Both the position numbers and the translations under genes were made by a program. From NCBI GenBank assembly GCA_964385465.1, contig CAYLPJ010000007.1, forward strand, positions 62,001 to 126,000: a DNA stretch of 64,000 nt, in the 5' to 3' direction. Shown one piece after another: positions 25,593 through 34,075 of the stretch; position 1 is the stretch's first letter, and each line of letters starts with the position of its first letter. This stretch comes from CAYLPJ01 sp964385465. GTDB lineage: Bacteria; Planctomycetota; Phycisphaerae; SM23-33. The notes under the pieces were generated by a model, which saw only the letters and a list, made by a program, of their open reading frames with translations, was not told where the DNA came from and ran no database searches.

Positions 25593-28500
25593 GTGTCGCT
25601 CCCGCCTTCCGCTTCACGCTGCACGCGCTCCAGCGCGGCCCTGAGGGGCGCATGGAGGGGGTCTGCTGTGTCATCGCGGACCATCTCGAATCCTTGCCTG
25701 TATTGCTTCAGCGCCTCGTCGAGGCGCCCGAGCCTCTCGTAGACCCACCCCAGGTGGTATCGACTCGCCGCCAGGGGTTTCTCCAGTTGCACGGCCCGGA
25801 CCAGCGCCTGTTCGGCGTCGGCGAACCGCTCGACCTTCGCCAGCGTCCAGCCGTAGGTATCCAGAACCTTGGCATTGTCGGGGCGTCGTTCGGCCGCCCT
25901 GCTTGCGAAAGGCAGCGCCCGCGCGGGCTGGTTCAGATCGTTCGTGTAAAGGTAGGCGAGGTTGTTGAGGATCTGGATGTCGTCGGGGCGGATCTTCAGG
26001 GCCGACAGGTAGACCTTCTCGGCCTCGTCGAATTGCTTGAGCTGGTAGTGCATGGCCCCGAGGTGCCTCTCGGCGAGGAACCGGGAGAGCTTGTCGCCTG
26101 CCAGGGCCCGGGCTCGTTTGAGGTATTCCAGCGCCTCTGCGAACTGCTTGGCCTCGCCATGCAGGACGCCGGCGACCAGGTTGGTCCGCCACGTCGATGT
26201 CAACTCTGACTGCCACGCCTTGAGTTTCTCGATCCCCCCCTCGATCCCGTAGGCCTCCTGGAGCTCATGCACCACCAGCAGCGTCTGATCGGCGCGGATG
26301 GTCTCGAGCGCTTTGAGGAAGGCGGCCTTGGCCTCGTCGAGGCGCTTGGCCTTGGCCAGTGCCGCCCCACGGACAGCAGCCACCCAGCCGGAGAAGCCCG
26401 GCTTGTCCTTGTAGGGCTCCGTGACGGTGAGGGCCCGGTCGAACAAGTCGGCCTCCTGGAGGGCCAGCAGATACACGCGCAGCGTCGCGGTGGAGTCCGG
26501 AGCGGTCTGGACCGCTCGGGCCATCGCGGCAAGCATCTTCTCCTGGTTCTGGCGCTCCTTCCACATGTTGGCCTCGGCCATCAGGTAGGCCACGCGGTTG
26601 GGATGGAGTTCCTTGGCCTCAACGAGCAACTCTTCCAGCAGCCCCCACTTCCGCCGCCGGGCGTAGATGCTCAGCAGCCGGTCGATCGCCGGCGTGTAGT
26701 CCTTGTTCTCCTGGAGAATCTCGCGGTAGACCAACTCGGCCTTGTCGTAGTCTTTGACGGTCTGGTAGACCGACCCGAGCTGCATCGCCACATCGACACG
26801 GTTGCTCAACCGCTTGGCGGCCTGGAGGTCCTGCTTGGCCTTGTCGGTGTCGCCTTGGGCGAGGAAGGCCTGCGCCCGCCAGATCAGCGGTTCGGCGTAG
26901 GTGGGGTTGTTCTGGATGGCCCGGCCGAGGAGGGCGTGCGCCTCGGGGTACTTGCCCCGTTTCATCGCCAGCACGCCCTTGAGCGTAATGGCAGCAGCAT
27001 CATCGGGGCTGGCTTCGAGCAACTCGGCGATCCGGTCCTCGGCGTAGTCGAACTGGCCGGCCTCCAGGGCGTATCGCACGAGTTCCTTGACTCCGGCGGT
27101 ATCGTCGGGGCGCAGGCGGATGTAGGTCCGCATGGCCTCGACGGCCTTGGGCCAGTTTCGCAGCCGCGCCCAGTAGCGCGCCATCCCCAGGTGTCCGCGC
27201 GCGTCCTCGGGATCGGCGGTGATGGCGCCCTCGAAGGCCCGACGGGCGCGCTCGGGATCGACCTCGGCAAACAGTTGGCCGTAAAGCACCCGCGCCCCGA
27301 CGCGATCCTTCCAGTTGCTGACCAGGGGCTCCAGGACGCGCTGGACGTCCACCCATCGCCCGCGACGGGCGTAGAAACCGCCCAGCAACCGGGCACTGTA
27401 GAGCTTGTCCTCGCTCTTCTGATGGACCGTCGTGTACATCTTCTCGGCGTCGGCGTACCGCTGGACGCGCTCGTACAGCCGCGCAAGGGCGGCGAGATTC
27501 TGAAGGTCGTTCGGCTTGCGCTTCATGTCGCGCTCGCGCTGAACGATCAACTCCTCCGGGCTGGCGTCCTGCTGTTCGTAACGCAGATACTCCTGCCGGA
27601 CATACTCGTTGCGGGGCGCCAGACGGTGTGCCGCATACACGTAGTGACGGTGCTCGTCCTCCTTGCCCAACCGCCCGGTCACGATCGCCAGCCCCACGGC
27701 CGCGGGCGCGTAGCCCGGGTCGTTCTCGGCAACGATCTTGAACTCCTTGTAGGCCTCCTCGAACATCTCCTTCTGGAGGTAGGCCTGGGCGAGGCCGACG
27801 CGGGCCTCCTTGCGGCTTTCGTTGTCTTGGAGGACCGCCAGGGCGGTGGCGATCACGGTATCGTAATCCCGCTGCATCATCGCAAGACGCATCTGGTAGA
27901 GCCTGCCCTGCGCGCCGTCGAGGTTCTTCTTCTCCGCCCGCTCGATGCACTCCTCGGCCAGCTTCCAGTCCTTCTTCCCCAGCGCGTAGCGGAACAGCGA
28001 GTCCACGACGGCGGGGGCGTTGGCGTCGATGGCGGCCGCCTGGTCAAGGAACTCGATGTACTCCCCTTCCCGCCCGTAGCGGCGGGCGACCTCCGCCTTC
28101 TCCAGGGCGGCCTGGAGGGGCTCGTACTCGTCGGCGACCTCCAGCAGGATGGCATACTGCTTCTCGGGGTCCTGCTCGTGGATCAGCCGTCGCCGGGCCT
28201 GGAAGGTGGCGTCGTCGGGGAAGAGCTCCAGGGCTTTGTCGATGAGCTTCTCGGCGTCTTCGAGCCGCTGGGCCCTTCGGTACATGCTGAAAAGCTGCCC
28301 GAGCACCTGCCGGTTCCCGGGAACGCGCTGGTGGAGCTGCTCGACATACCGGATGGCCTCGTCCTGGCGGTCGTCAAGCCACATCATGCTCGCCCGCCGC
28401 AGCAGCATCGCGACGGTCTGGGCGTCGGGCTCCATGCCCTCCGGCAGCGTGGGGGCCTCCCCCCGCACGGCGCGAAGCGCCATGCCCAGGTTCAGGGCCG

Positions 28501-30046
28501 CGGCGTTGCCGGGGTCCTGCTTGAGCACCTGCTGGATCGTCCGGTAAGCCTTCTCGTAGTCGCGGTAGCGCATCAGAAGCCGCGCCTTGGCCAGCAGGGC
28601 CGAAACGTTCCGCTGCTGGCTGGGGATGCTCAGCAGCCTGTCGAGGATCGCATCCGCCTTGCCGGGAAGATTCTGCTTCATGTAGAGGTTGATCAGCAGG
28701 TTGGCGACCTTCAGGTCGAAGCCCAAGCCGCGCAGGGCGGCCTCAAGCTGCTCCATCGCCTGCTGAGGCTTGCCTTCGGCCAGCGCGACGCGCCCGGCGG
28801 TCTTGGCCAGCATCGGGCCGCGGACATTCAGCGTGGTCAGCTTTGAGAGGCAGTCCCGGGCCTTGGCCAGAAGTTGTTCGGAGTCTCCCGTCTCCTGCTC
28901 GATCATCTCCAGCAGCACATCGGCCAGAAGGTAGTACAGCTCGGCGCGGGTGCGGCGGGAGGACTCGCGGCTTTCGGGGTCCGCGGGTTGGGTGGCCCCG
29001 GCGGTCTCGGCTGCGGCGATGCCTTCCTCCAGGACCGCGACGGCCTGCTCGTGCTTGTCCTGGCGCATATGAATCCGTGCCTCGCGGAGGTACCCCCGCG
29101 GGTCCAGCTCATCGGCCTGGCGGACGTCCCGCAGCAGCGCCACGGCCTCGGTGGTCCGGTCGGTGGCGGCATAGTGATCCGCCAGGGCCAGCTTGCCGAG
29201 GATCGGATCCTGCTTGATGGCGTCGTGGAGGTGCCTTTCGGCCTCGTCGTTCTGCCCGCGGGAGCGGAGATGCCTCGCGAAGCCGATCAGGATCGTCGGG
29301 TTATCGGGGACTGTACGGACGGCCTGGCGGAACGTCTCCTCGACGCGCGCGTCGTAGCCGGTCAACTGTCCGAGAAACCTCGCCAGTCCGAGCCAATAGG
29401 TGGCGTGGTCCTTGTCCAGTTCGATGGCCCGTTCCATGTCGGCGATAGCGCCCTTGGCCTTGTCGCCGGGGATCTGTCGCGAGGCAAGCTGGCTTCGGGC
29501 GAGGCCGCGGCGGAAGCATATCTCCGCGTTGTTGGGGTCGAGTTCCAGGTAGGCGTCGGCCTCCCGGATGAACTGCTCCCAGCCCTCTCCGCGGCTCTGG
29601 AGGGCAACCTTCCAGTAGATGTCGCACAGCGTCTCCTGGGCGGGCACGAAATCCTGCTTCCGCAGCAGGGCTCGCCGCAGGTCCGAGACGGCCTGCCGGA
29701 ACCGCTCGCCGCGCTGCGTCTTCGTCAGGCCCGTACCCCGTTCGGCCCAGTGGTAGCTGAACTGTCCGCGCTCGAGGTAGTAGCGGTGCATGTCCGGCAC
29801 CTCGGCGCTGCGGGCGGCGTCCACGGCCCGGCTGTGAAGCTCGGCCGCGTCGCGATACCGCCCCGCCTCCTGGGCGGCCTCGGCCTGCTGCAGCAGCGCC
29901 TCGGGGTCGCGTGGGAACAGGCGGTCCAGGAATCCGCCTGAGCCCGTGCCCCGGATGAGGATGGTCAGCACAAGGGCGACGAGGACGGCACCCATCGCGC
30001 CCAGAAGTACGGCCACACGTCTATTGAGTCGTTTGCGTTTCGCCAT
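25589..30046 (-). CDS. Giant membrane-anchored TPR protein of the exosortase operon
   Basis: The ATG at 30046 gives 1485 residues, starting MAKRKRLNRR and one membrane helix at about 11-29. The rest is almost all tetratricopeptide repeats, more than 25 by eye, with the usual W/L/G-Y-A-P pattern (for example AYLELDPNNAEICFRRGLA and YPEAHALLGRAIQNNPTYAEPL). TPR proteins of this size accompany exosortase/EPS loci in Gram-negative bacteria (PrsT-like), where they are thought to organise assembly or secretion. No enzymatic motif is visible. It starts 20 bases after the EpsI-like gene and overlaps the BY-kinase-like gene by four bases. The domain should face the periplasm because the short N-terminus is strongly basic. 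Confidence 0.9.
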   Translation of the reverse strand: MAKRKRLNRRVAVLLGAMGAVLVALVLTILIRGTGSGGFLDRLFPRDPEALLQQAEAAQEAGRYRDAAELHSRAVDAARSAEVPDMHRYYLERGQFSYHWAERGTGLTKTQRGERFRQAVSDLRRALLRKQDFVPAQETLCDIYWKVALQSRGEGWEQFIREADAYLELDPNNAEICFRRGLARSQLASRQIPGDKAKGAIADMERAIELDKDHATYWLGLARFLGQLTGYDARVEETFRQAVRTVPDNPTILIGFARHLRSRGQNDEAERHLHDAIKQDPILGKLALADHYAATDRTTEAVALLRDVRQADELDPRGYLREARIHMRQDKHEQAVAVLEEGIAAAETAGATQPADPESRESSRRTRAELYYLLADVLLEMIEQETGDSEQLLAKARDCLSKLTTLNVRGPMLAKTAGRVALAEGKPQQAMEQLEAALRGLGFDLKVANLLINLYMKQNLPGKADAILDRLLSIPSQQRNVSALLAKARLLMRYRDYEKAYRTIQQVLKQDPGNAAALNLGMALRAVRGEAPTLPEGMEPDAQTVAMLLRRASMMWLDDRQDEAIRYVEQLHQRVPGNRQVLGQLFSMYRRAQRLEDAEKLIDKALELFPDDATFQARRRLIHEQDPEKQYAILLEVADEYEPLQAALEKAEVARRYGREGEYIEFLDQAAAIDANAPAVVDSLFRYALGKKDWKLAEECIERAEKKNLDGAQGRLYQMRLAMMQRDYDTVIATALAVLQDNESRKEARVGLAQAYLQKEMFEEAYKEFKIVAENDPGYAPAAVGLAIVTGRLGKEDEHRHYVYAAHRLAPRNEYVRQEYLRYEQQDASPEELIVQRERDMKRKPNDLQNLAALARLYERVQRYADAEKMYTTVHQKSEDKLYSARLLGGFYARRGRWVDVQRVLEPLVSNWKDRVGARVLYGQLFAEVDPERARRAFEGAITADPEDARGHLGMARYWARLRNWPKAVEAMRTYIRLRPDDTAGVKELVRYALEAGQFDYAEDRIAELLEASPDDAAAITLKGVLAMKRGKYPEAHALLGRAIQNNPTYAEPLIWRAQAFLAQGDTDKAKQDLQAAKRLSNRVDVAMQLGSVYQTVKDYDKAELVYREILQENKDYTPAIDRLLSIYARRRKWGLLEELLVEAKELHPNRVAYLMAEANMWKERQNQEKMLAAMARAVQTAPDSTATLRVYLLALQEADLFDRALTVTEPYKDKPGFSGWVAAVRGAALAKAKRLDEAKAAFLKALETIRADQTLLVVHELQEAYGIEGGIEKLKAWQSELTSTWRTNLVAGVLHGEAKQFAEALEYLKRARALAGDKLSRFLAERHLGAMHYQLKQFDEAEKVYLSALKIRPDDIQILNNLAYLYTNDLNQPARALPFASRAAERRPDNAKVLDTYGWTLAKVERFADAEQALVRAVQLEKPLAASRYHLGWVYERLGRLDEALKQYRQGFEMVRDDTADPLHAPLRAALERVQREAEGGSDT

Positions 30047-30065
30047 GGATAAGTCTCGGTGGTTT

Positions 30066-30986
30066 CTACGAATCTCGGCCGCCGGAGGATTCCTCGGCGT
30101 CCAATTTCTCGATCGTCTCGGCCCTCGGCAGGGCCTCGAGGACAGGCGGCAGCATCGCCCGTACAAACTCTCTTGCGGCGGGGTCTGCGGCGCGAGGGTC
30201 GATCGCGCTATACACCCGCACGGGAGAGAACTGGATCTTCGCGAAGTACGCGTGTCGGACAAACGGCGAGGCCAGCTTAAGCCGCACGACGCTGCGTTGG
30301 CTCTCGGGGCGGCCGTTCAGGCTGAACAGGTAGTAGGTCACCACCGGCTCGGACCGCCCGTACATTTCGCGGCGGAACAGCACGCGTCGGAAGGTGAGTT
30401 CGCCGTCGTCCCAGGGGTCGTATGTTCCCGGGACGGAGATCGGCATATCCGTGGTACCCACGGGGATGAGCCCGCCGGCTTCCAGGCAGATCTCCGGAAC
30501 GTGAGGCACCAGGTCCACGCCGCCGGTGTAATAATAGACCTCGATCCGCCAGAACCGCAGTGGGTGCTGCGGCGGCAGGCGCGTGTCCTGGTAGTGGGCG
30601 GCGAACAGCCAGTTGCTCTGCCTGTCCGGCAGCAACTTCTTGTCACTGAACGTGCCGATGTCCAACTGCTCCATCGTGTCGTGCGACATCTTGATGTGCC
30701 CGTCGGGCACCCCGTCCTTCTGGCCGCCGCGCATGACCCCGTCCTCGGAAACATACGCGTACGGACCGACCCGCTCGGGAAACGAGGTCAGGCGGAACTC
30801 GTCGTTCACCTCCACGCTCGCCGGCCAGGGCACGGCCGACTTGATCGTGGCGATCCGCAGGGCGTCGACAGCGAGGGTCCAGCCGGCTGCGGCGAGGATC
30901 AGCACCCCTGCGGCGATGCCGAAGTGAATCCACCCCGCCTTGCTGCCGGCGAGCGTTTGTGGGGTGTCGGCCCGTATGTCGGTCAT
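30066..30986 (-). CDS. Exosortase-associated EpsI-like protein
   Basis: The 306-residue protein has one membrane helix at about 20-42 and a periplasmic domain. The block YYYTGGVDLVPHVPEICLEAGG near residue 150 is the signature of EpsI/DUF3485 proteins, including the conserved Cys-containing H-x-P-E-x-C pattern. These proteins are encoded beside, or fused to, exosortases and are needed for EPS production or sorting; the reaction is not established. It overlaps the exosortase stop by four bases (ATGA), so the two are translationally coupled. Confidence 0.88.
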   Translation of the reverse strand: MTDIRADTPQTLAGSKAGWIHFGIAAGVLILAAAGWTLAVDALRIATIKSAVPWPASVEVNDEFRLTSFPERVGPYAYVSEDGVMRGGQKDGVPDGHIKMSHDTMEQLDIGTFSDKKLLPDRQSNWLFAAHYQDTRLPPQHPLRFWRIEVYYYTGGVDLVPHVPEICLEAGGLIPVGTTDMPISVPGTYDPWDDGELTFRRVLFRREMYGRSEPVVTYYLFSLNGRPESQRSVVRLKLASPFVRHAYFAKIQFSPVRVYSAIDPRAADPAAREFVRAMLPPVLEALPRAETIEKLDAEESSGGRDS

Positions 30987-32035
30987 GCTCCGGCCCTCTC
31001 GATGGTCGGGGGGCCTTCCATGGCCTTCGGGGTCGCTGGGCTGGGTTCGTCGGATTCGCCGTCGGCCTCGTCGTCCGGCTCCTCATCCTCTTCCACGTAC
31101 AGGGCCTGTAGCAGTCGGCTGAGCCCCAGGAGCATCAGCAGCGCGGGGATCAGCATGAGCATTCCGGTGAAGGAATGCATGAAGTCCCTGCCCAACTCCG
31201 GACGGTCCCAGACAAACATGGTGCTGGTGATGACAACACGGAGGATGTTGCACACGACTGCGATGGGGACGCCCATGACCACCAGCGTGATCCGCTGCCA
31301 GACGGGGCGGTCGTCGAGGTAAGCCATGGCCACGCCGAGCGCGAGGAAGGCCATCAGCATCCGCATGCCGCTGCACGCCTCGGCCACCACCAGCGGCTGA
31401 GGCGTGCCGCTGACGCTGATGAGCGTCAGCGTGCTGGCCTTGGGCCCGCCCGGGATGACCACGCCGCAGGCCTTGAGGATGACGTAGGATGCCGACGCGG
31501 CGAGGTTCTGAAGCGGCAGGGCGATCTGCCCGTACAGCGTTTCGGGAATGGGCATGGCGAAGATCAGGAACACGATGGGCAGCCACGTTACGCGAATGAT
31601 CCTCCATCCGCCGAGGTAGAGCACCATGCCGAAGATCGTCACGATCATGCCGACGTGGCTGGTCCAGTTGTTCTGGATCGGGTAGACGCCCACGAGCGTC
31701 TGGACGATGCCCAGCAGCAGGATCGGCAGACCGAGGATGTTCACCTTCCGCGGCGCCGACAGCAGCTCATCGCGGCGGCTGTAGAGGAAGTAGAGGCTGA
31801 ACAGCGGGATGAGAAAGCCGTGGGACCAGTTGCCGTCGTTGATCCACTTGGTCGTGAGAATGCGAAACTGCCAGAAGTTCAGCCAGACGAACACCGCGGC
31901 CAGGACGGCGATCTTCACGCACGTCCGGGCGGGAAAGCTGCCGGCCAGGTCCGGGGGTGGCGCCTCGTGGACGAGGGACGCCAGCCTCCCCGGAGCGGGC
32001 TGCTCGCTGCCGTTTTGAGCCGACGTGTCACTCAT
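30983..32035 (-). CDS. Exosortase (PEP-CTERM-type sorting transpeptidase)
   Basis: The 350-residue polytopic membrane protein has about eight helices. The exosortase catalytic triad is visible: Cys221 in VAEACSGMRML, Arg266 in NILRVV and His287 in FMHSFTG. Exosortases cleave and re-anchor proteins with a short C-terminal PEP-CTERM-like tail, probably to surface polysaccharide or lipid. The last 40 residues are an acidic cytoplasmic tail (EEDEEPDDEADGES). No PEP-CTERM substrate is encoded in the window. It begins 25 bases after the polysaccharide export gene. The subtype cannot be fixed without a profile search. Confidence 0.93.
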   Translation of the reverse strand: MSDTSAQNGSEQPAPGRLASLVHEAPPPDLAGSFPARTCVKIAVLAAVFVWLNFWQFRILTTKWINDGNWSHGFLIPLFSLYFLYSRRDELLSAPRKVNILGLPILLLGIVQTLVGVYPIQNNWTSHVGMIVTIFGMVLYLGGWRIIRVTWLPIVFLIFAMPIPETLYGQIALPLQNLAASASYVILKACGVVIPGGPKASTLTLISVSGTPQPLVVAEACSGMRMLMAFLALGVAMAYLDDRPVWQRITLVVMGVPIAVVCNILRVVITSTMFVWDRPELGRDFMHSFTGMLMLIPALLMLLGLSRLLQALYVEEDEEPDDEADGESDEPSPATPKAMEGPPTIERAGA

Positions 32036-32060
32036 GCCATCCCATCGCGTCCTGGCTGGA

Positions 32061-33665
32061 TCACCATCGCGTGAACCGCCGGCTGGTGGGGGTGAAGGCC
32101 TGCGGGTCCGCGAAATTGCGGTCGTAAATGAACCCGAAACCGTAGGACATCCGGAAGGCGTTGCGGATCACCGCGAAGAAGTTCGACCGCACGTCCGTTC
32201 CCACGGCCACGACATCGTTGGGCTTGAGGAACACGTCCGGGTCTTCGCCCTGGAAGATGGCCTCGAGGTCCAGCGGGATGATCTGCTCCTGCCGTCCGCC
32301 GATCCGGCGAATCAGCACCGAGTTCTCCGGCCAGGCCAGCGCGTTCATGTTCCCCGCGGCAGCGACGGCCATCTTCACGGTAATCTGCCGGCCGGTCAGG
32401 GAATACACGCCCGGACGAACGACCTCGCCCATGATGTAGAACTCGCCGACTTCGAGGGTCGGCACCTGCACGATGTCGTTATTCCGCATGACGATGTTCA
32501 TGCGGGGATCGCCGCTGCGGAGCTGGTCGATGTTGATGGCGACGATGCGGGCCTGGTCGGACTTGTCCAACTCCCTCCAGCCGAACGGGTCGGCGGCGTC
32601 TTCCTCGCCCGGCTTGCCGGCCGGGGCCGGGGCCGGACGCGTTCTCGGCCCTTCCGCCGGTCGGGCCCGGACCCATTTGCCGGCCGAGTAGATCCACTTC
32701 GTACCCCCGCCCGACCCGGAGCCTCCCGAGCCGGCAGCGCCGGTCTCGCTGAACCGCATCACGCCGGGGGCCGGGCTGGTCGCCGGCGCCGTAGCCGGGG
32801 GCTTCGCATCGCCGCCCAAGGCCTCCCCCAGTTCGCGAAGGGCCGCATCCGTGTCGTCCCCCGGCCCCGGCTGCGTTGCCGGAGGGGGCGACGGAGCGGT
32901 CGTCGGCTCGGTGTCGGGGGCGATCGCCTCGGGCAGCTCGGGCAGTTCGGCCGGGCCCATCGGCGTCACGCCCGGCCTGGCCGGGCCGCCTTCAGCGGTG
33001 ACCCGCTCGGCCGGGGAAGGACGGATCACATAGAGGTACTTGATGTTGCTCTGCGTGATCCCCCCGGCCAGGGCCAGGGCTTCCATGAGGCGCATGTCCT
33101 TGCGGAGGATGTTGTACGTACCCGGGCGGGCGATGGCGCCCAGAACCGAGAACGTATTCTGCCTCTGGGCTGCCAGGGTTACCGAGATCGTCGGGTCGCG
33201 CAGGATGTCCGGGCTGTAGGCGTTGATCACGGCGTCTTTGAGCTGATCCTTGGTCAGCCCCTCGGCCTTGATGCGCTCCGGCAGCAACGGGAGGTCGACG
33301 TAGCCGCTGGCGGAGACCTGGCGGCGCAACACGGTCTCCAGGCCCTCGTTGAACAGGTCGAGGATCGAGATGTCCAGCACATCGGTCGGACCGATGACGT
33401 AGTCCTCGTCACTGTAGGACCAGTCCCCCTCGCGAGGGAACTCGGCGTTGGGGACGAGTTCCTGGCTGCGGTCGGTCGGGCCGATGCTGCCGAGAATCGG
33501 GTTGATCGGTGAGCCCTCCGGCTTGCGGATCACCTTCTCGGGACCCAGCAGACGCGTGCGGTCGGTCTTGAACCAGTCGGCAACGGGGCCGGTGCAGCCG
33601 GCCAACAGCTGCACGGCCGCCAGAACCAGCATCATCGCGATTGCCAGGCGCGTTGGTCTACTCAC
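32061..33665 (-). CDS. Wza-like polysaccharide export lipoprotein (Poly_export/SLBB)
   Basis: The start is GTG at 33665, after GAAGGAAGG. It gives a lipoprotein signal peptide with lipobox LAGC (Cys24) and 534 residues in all. The polysaccharide-export domain lies at about 85-180 (YVIGPTDVLDISI, ...VDLPLLPERIKAEGLT). A SLBB-like beta-grasp follows (FSVLGAIARPGTYNI). Then comes a low-complexity Pro/Ala/Gly linker of about 130 residues (about 230-360), which is unusual. A second SLBB region (FYIMGEVVRPGVYSL) and a C-terminal region ending FTRW close the protein. Wza proteins form the outer-membrane channel for EPS. It is the first gene of the exosortase operon. Confidence 0.92.
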   Translation of the reverse strand: MSRPTRLAIAMMLVLAAVQLLAGCTGPVADWFKTDRTRLLGPEKVIRKPEGSPINPILGSIGPTDRSQELVPNAEFPREGDWSYSDEDYVIGPTDVLDISILDLFNEGLETVLRRQVSASGYVDLPLLPERIKAEGLTKDQLKDAVINAYSPDILRDPTISVTLAAQRQNTFSVLGAIARPGTYNILRKDMRLMEALALAGGITQSNIKYLYVIRPSPAERVTAEGGPARPGVTPMGPAELPELPEAIAPDTEPTTAPSPPPATQPGPGDDTDAALRELGEALGGDAKPPATAPATSPAPGVMRFSETGAAGSGGSGSGGGTKWIYSAGKWVRARPAEGPRTRPAPAPAGKPGEEDAADPFGWRELDKSDQARIVAINIDQLRSGDPRMNIVMRNNDIVQVPTLEVGEFYIMGEVVRPGVYSLTGRQITVKMAVAAAGNMNALAWPENSVLIRRIGGRQEQIIPLDLEAIFQGEDPDVFLKPNDVVAVGTDVRSNFFAVIRNAFRMSYGFGFIYDRNFADPQAFTPTSRRFTRW

Positions 33666-33854
33666 GGTCAACCTTCCTTCAATAACGCTCGATGTGCTTG
33701 CCGGGAAGCCAGCCGGCTGTCTCAGGCTGCTGTCCGCCGCCGTCGGAACCCGCGCCCCCGACGAAGAGCGGGATCGCGAAGGCCGTACAACACGGCCGTG
33801 CCAAAGCGGGGAAGAACGCCATTCCACGTGTGCCTCAGTCTAAAGCAGTCCGCC

Positions 33855-33870
33855 TGCATTTTCCAATGCA
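33855..33870. promoter_or_regulatory. Palindrome TGCATT-TTCC-AATGCA overlapping the -12 element
   Basis: A perfect 6-bp inverted repeat with a 4-bp centre overlaps the TTGCA of the sigma-54-like promoter. It could be an operator. No matching second copy was seen nearby. Confidence 0.35.
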
Positions 33871-33882
33871 ATACCCGCACCA
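33867..33882 (-). promoter_or_regulatory. Sigma-54-like (-24/-12) promoter for the EPS/exosortase operon
   Basis: The minus strand reads TGGTGC-GGGTA-TTGCA. The GG and GC doublets are exactly ten bases apart as required. The -12 half is perfect, and the -24 half matches four of six positions. It lies about 200 bases before the export gene. PEP-CTERM/exosortase loci in proteobacteria are known to use RpoN with the PrsK/PrsR pair, which makes the match more credible. Confidence 0.45.
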
Positions 33883-34075
33883 CAATGGAGGCGGCGCACA
33901 CACCGACACTGGGGGACGTATCGGCTGTTCCCTATCACATCTTGATTGAATGGAAGGGCTTAAAACGACCCTTCAAGCCTCCGACCCACGCGGTCGAACG
34001 CGCTTGTCGGCCCCTTCTACGAGCCGGACCCCCGTGAAGGTCGCGCCCGACGGGGGAAATCCCACCTGGATGAGC

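Larger units (their letters stand above)
33666..34075. other. Non-coding upstream region of the exosortase operon
   Basis: About 410 bases without a convincing gene lie between the export lipoprotein start and the end of the next lipoprotein gene. The stretch 33840-33970 is less GC-rich than its surroundings and holds the sigma-54-like site and the palindrome listed separately. A weaker sigma-70-like pair on the minus strand (TGGAAA, 17 bases, TAGACT) overlaps the same area. Confidence 0.6.
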
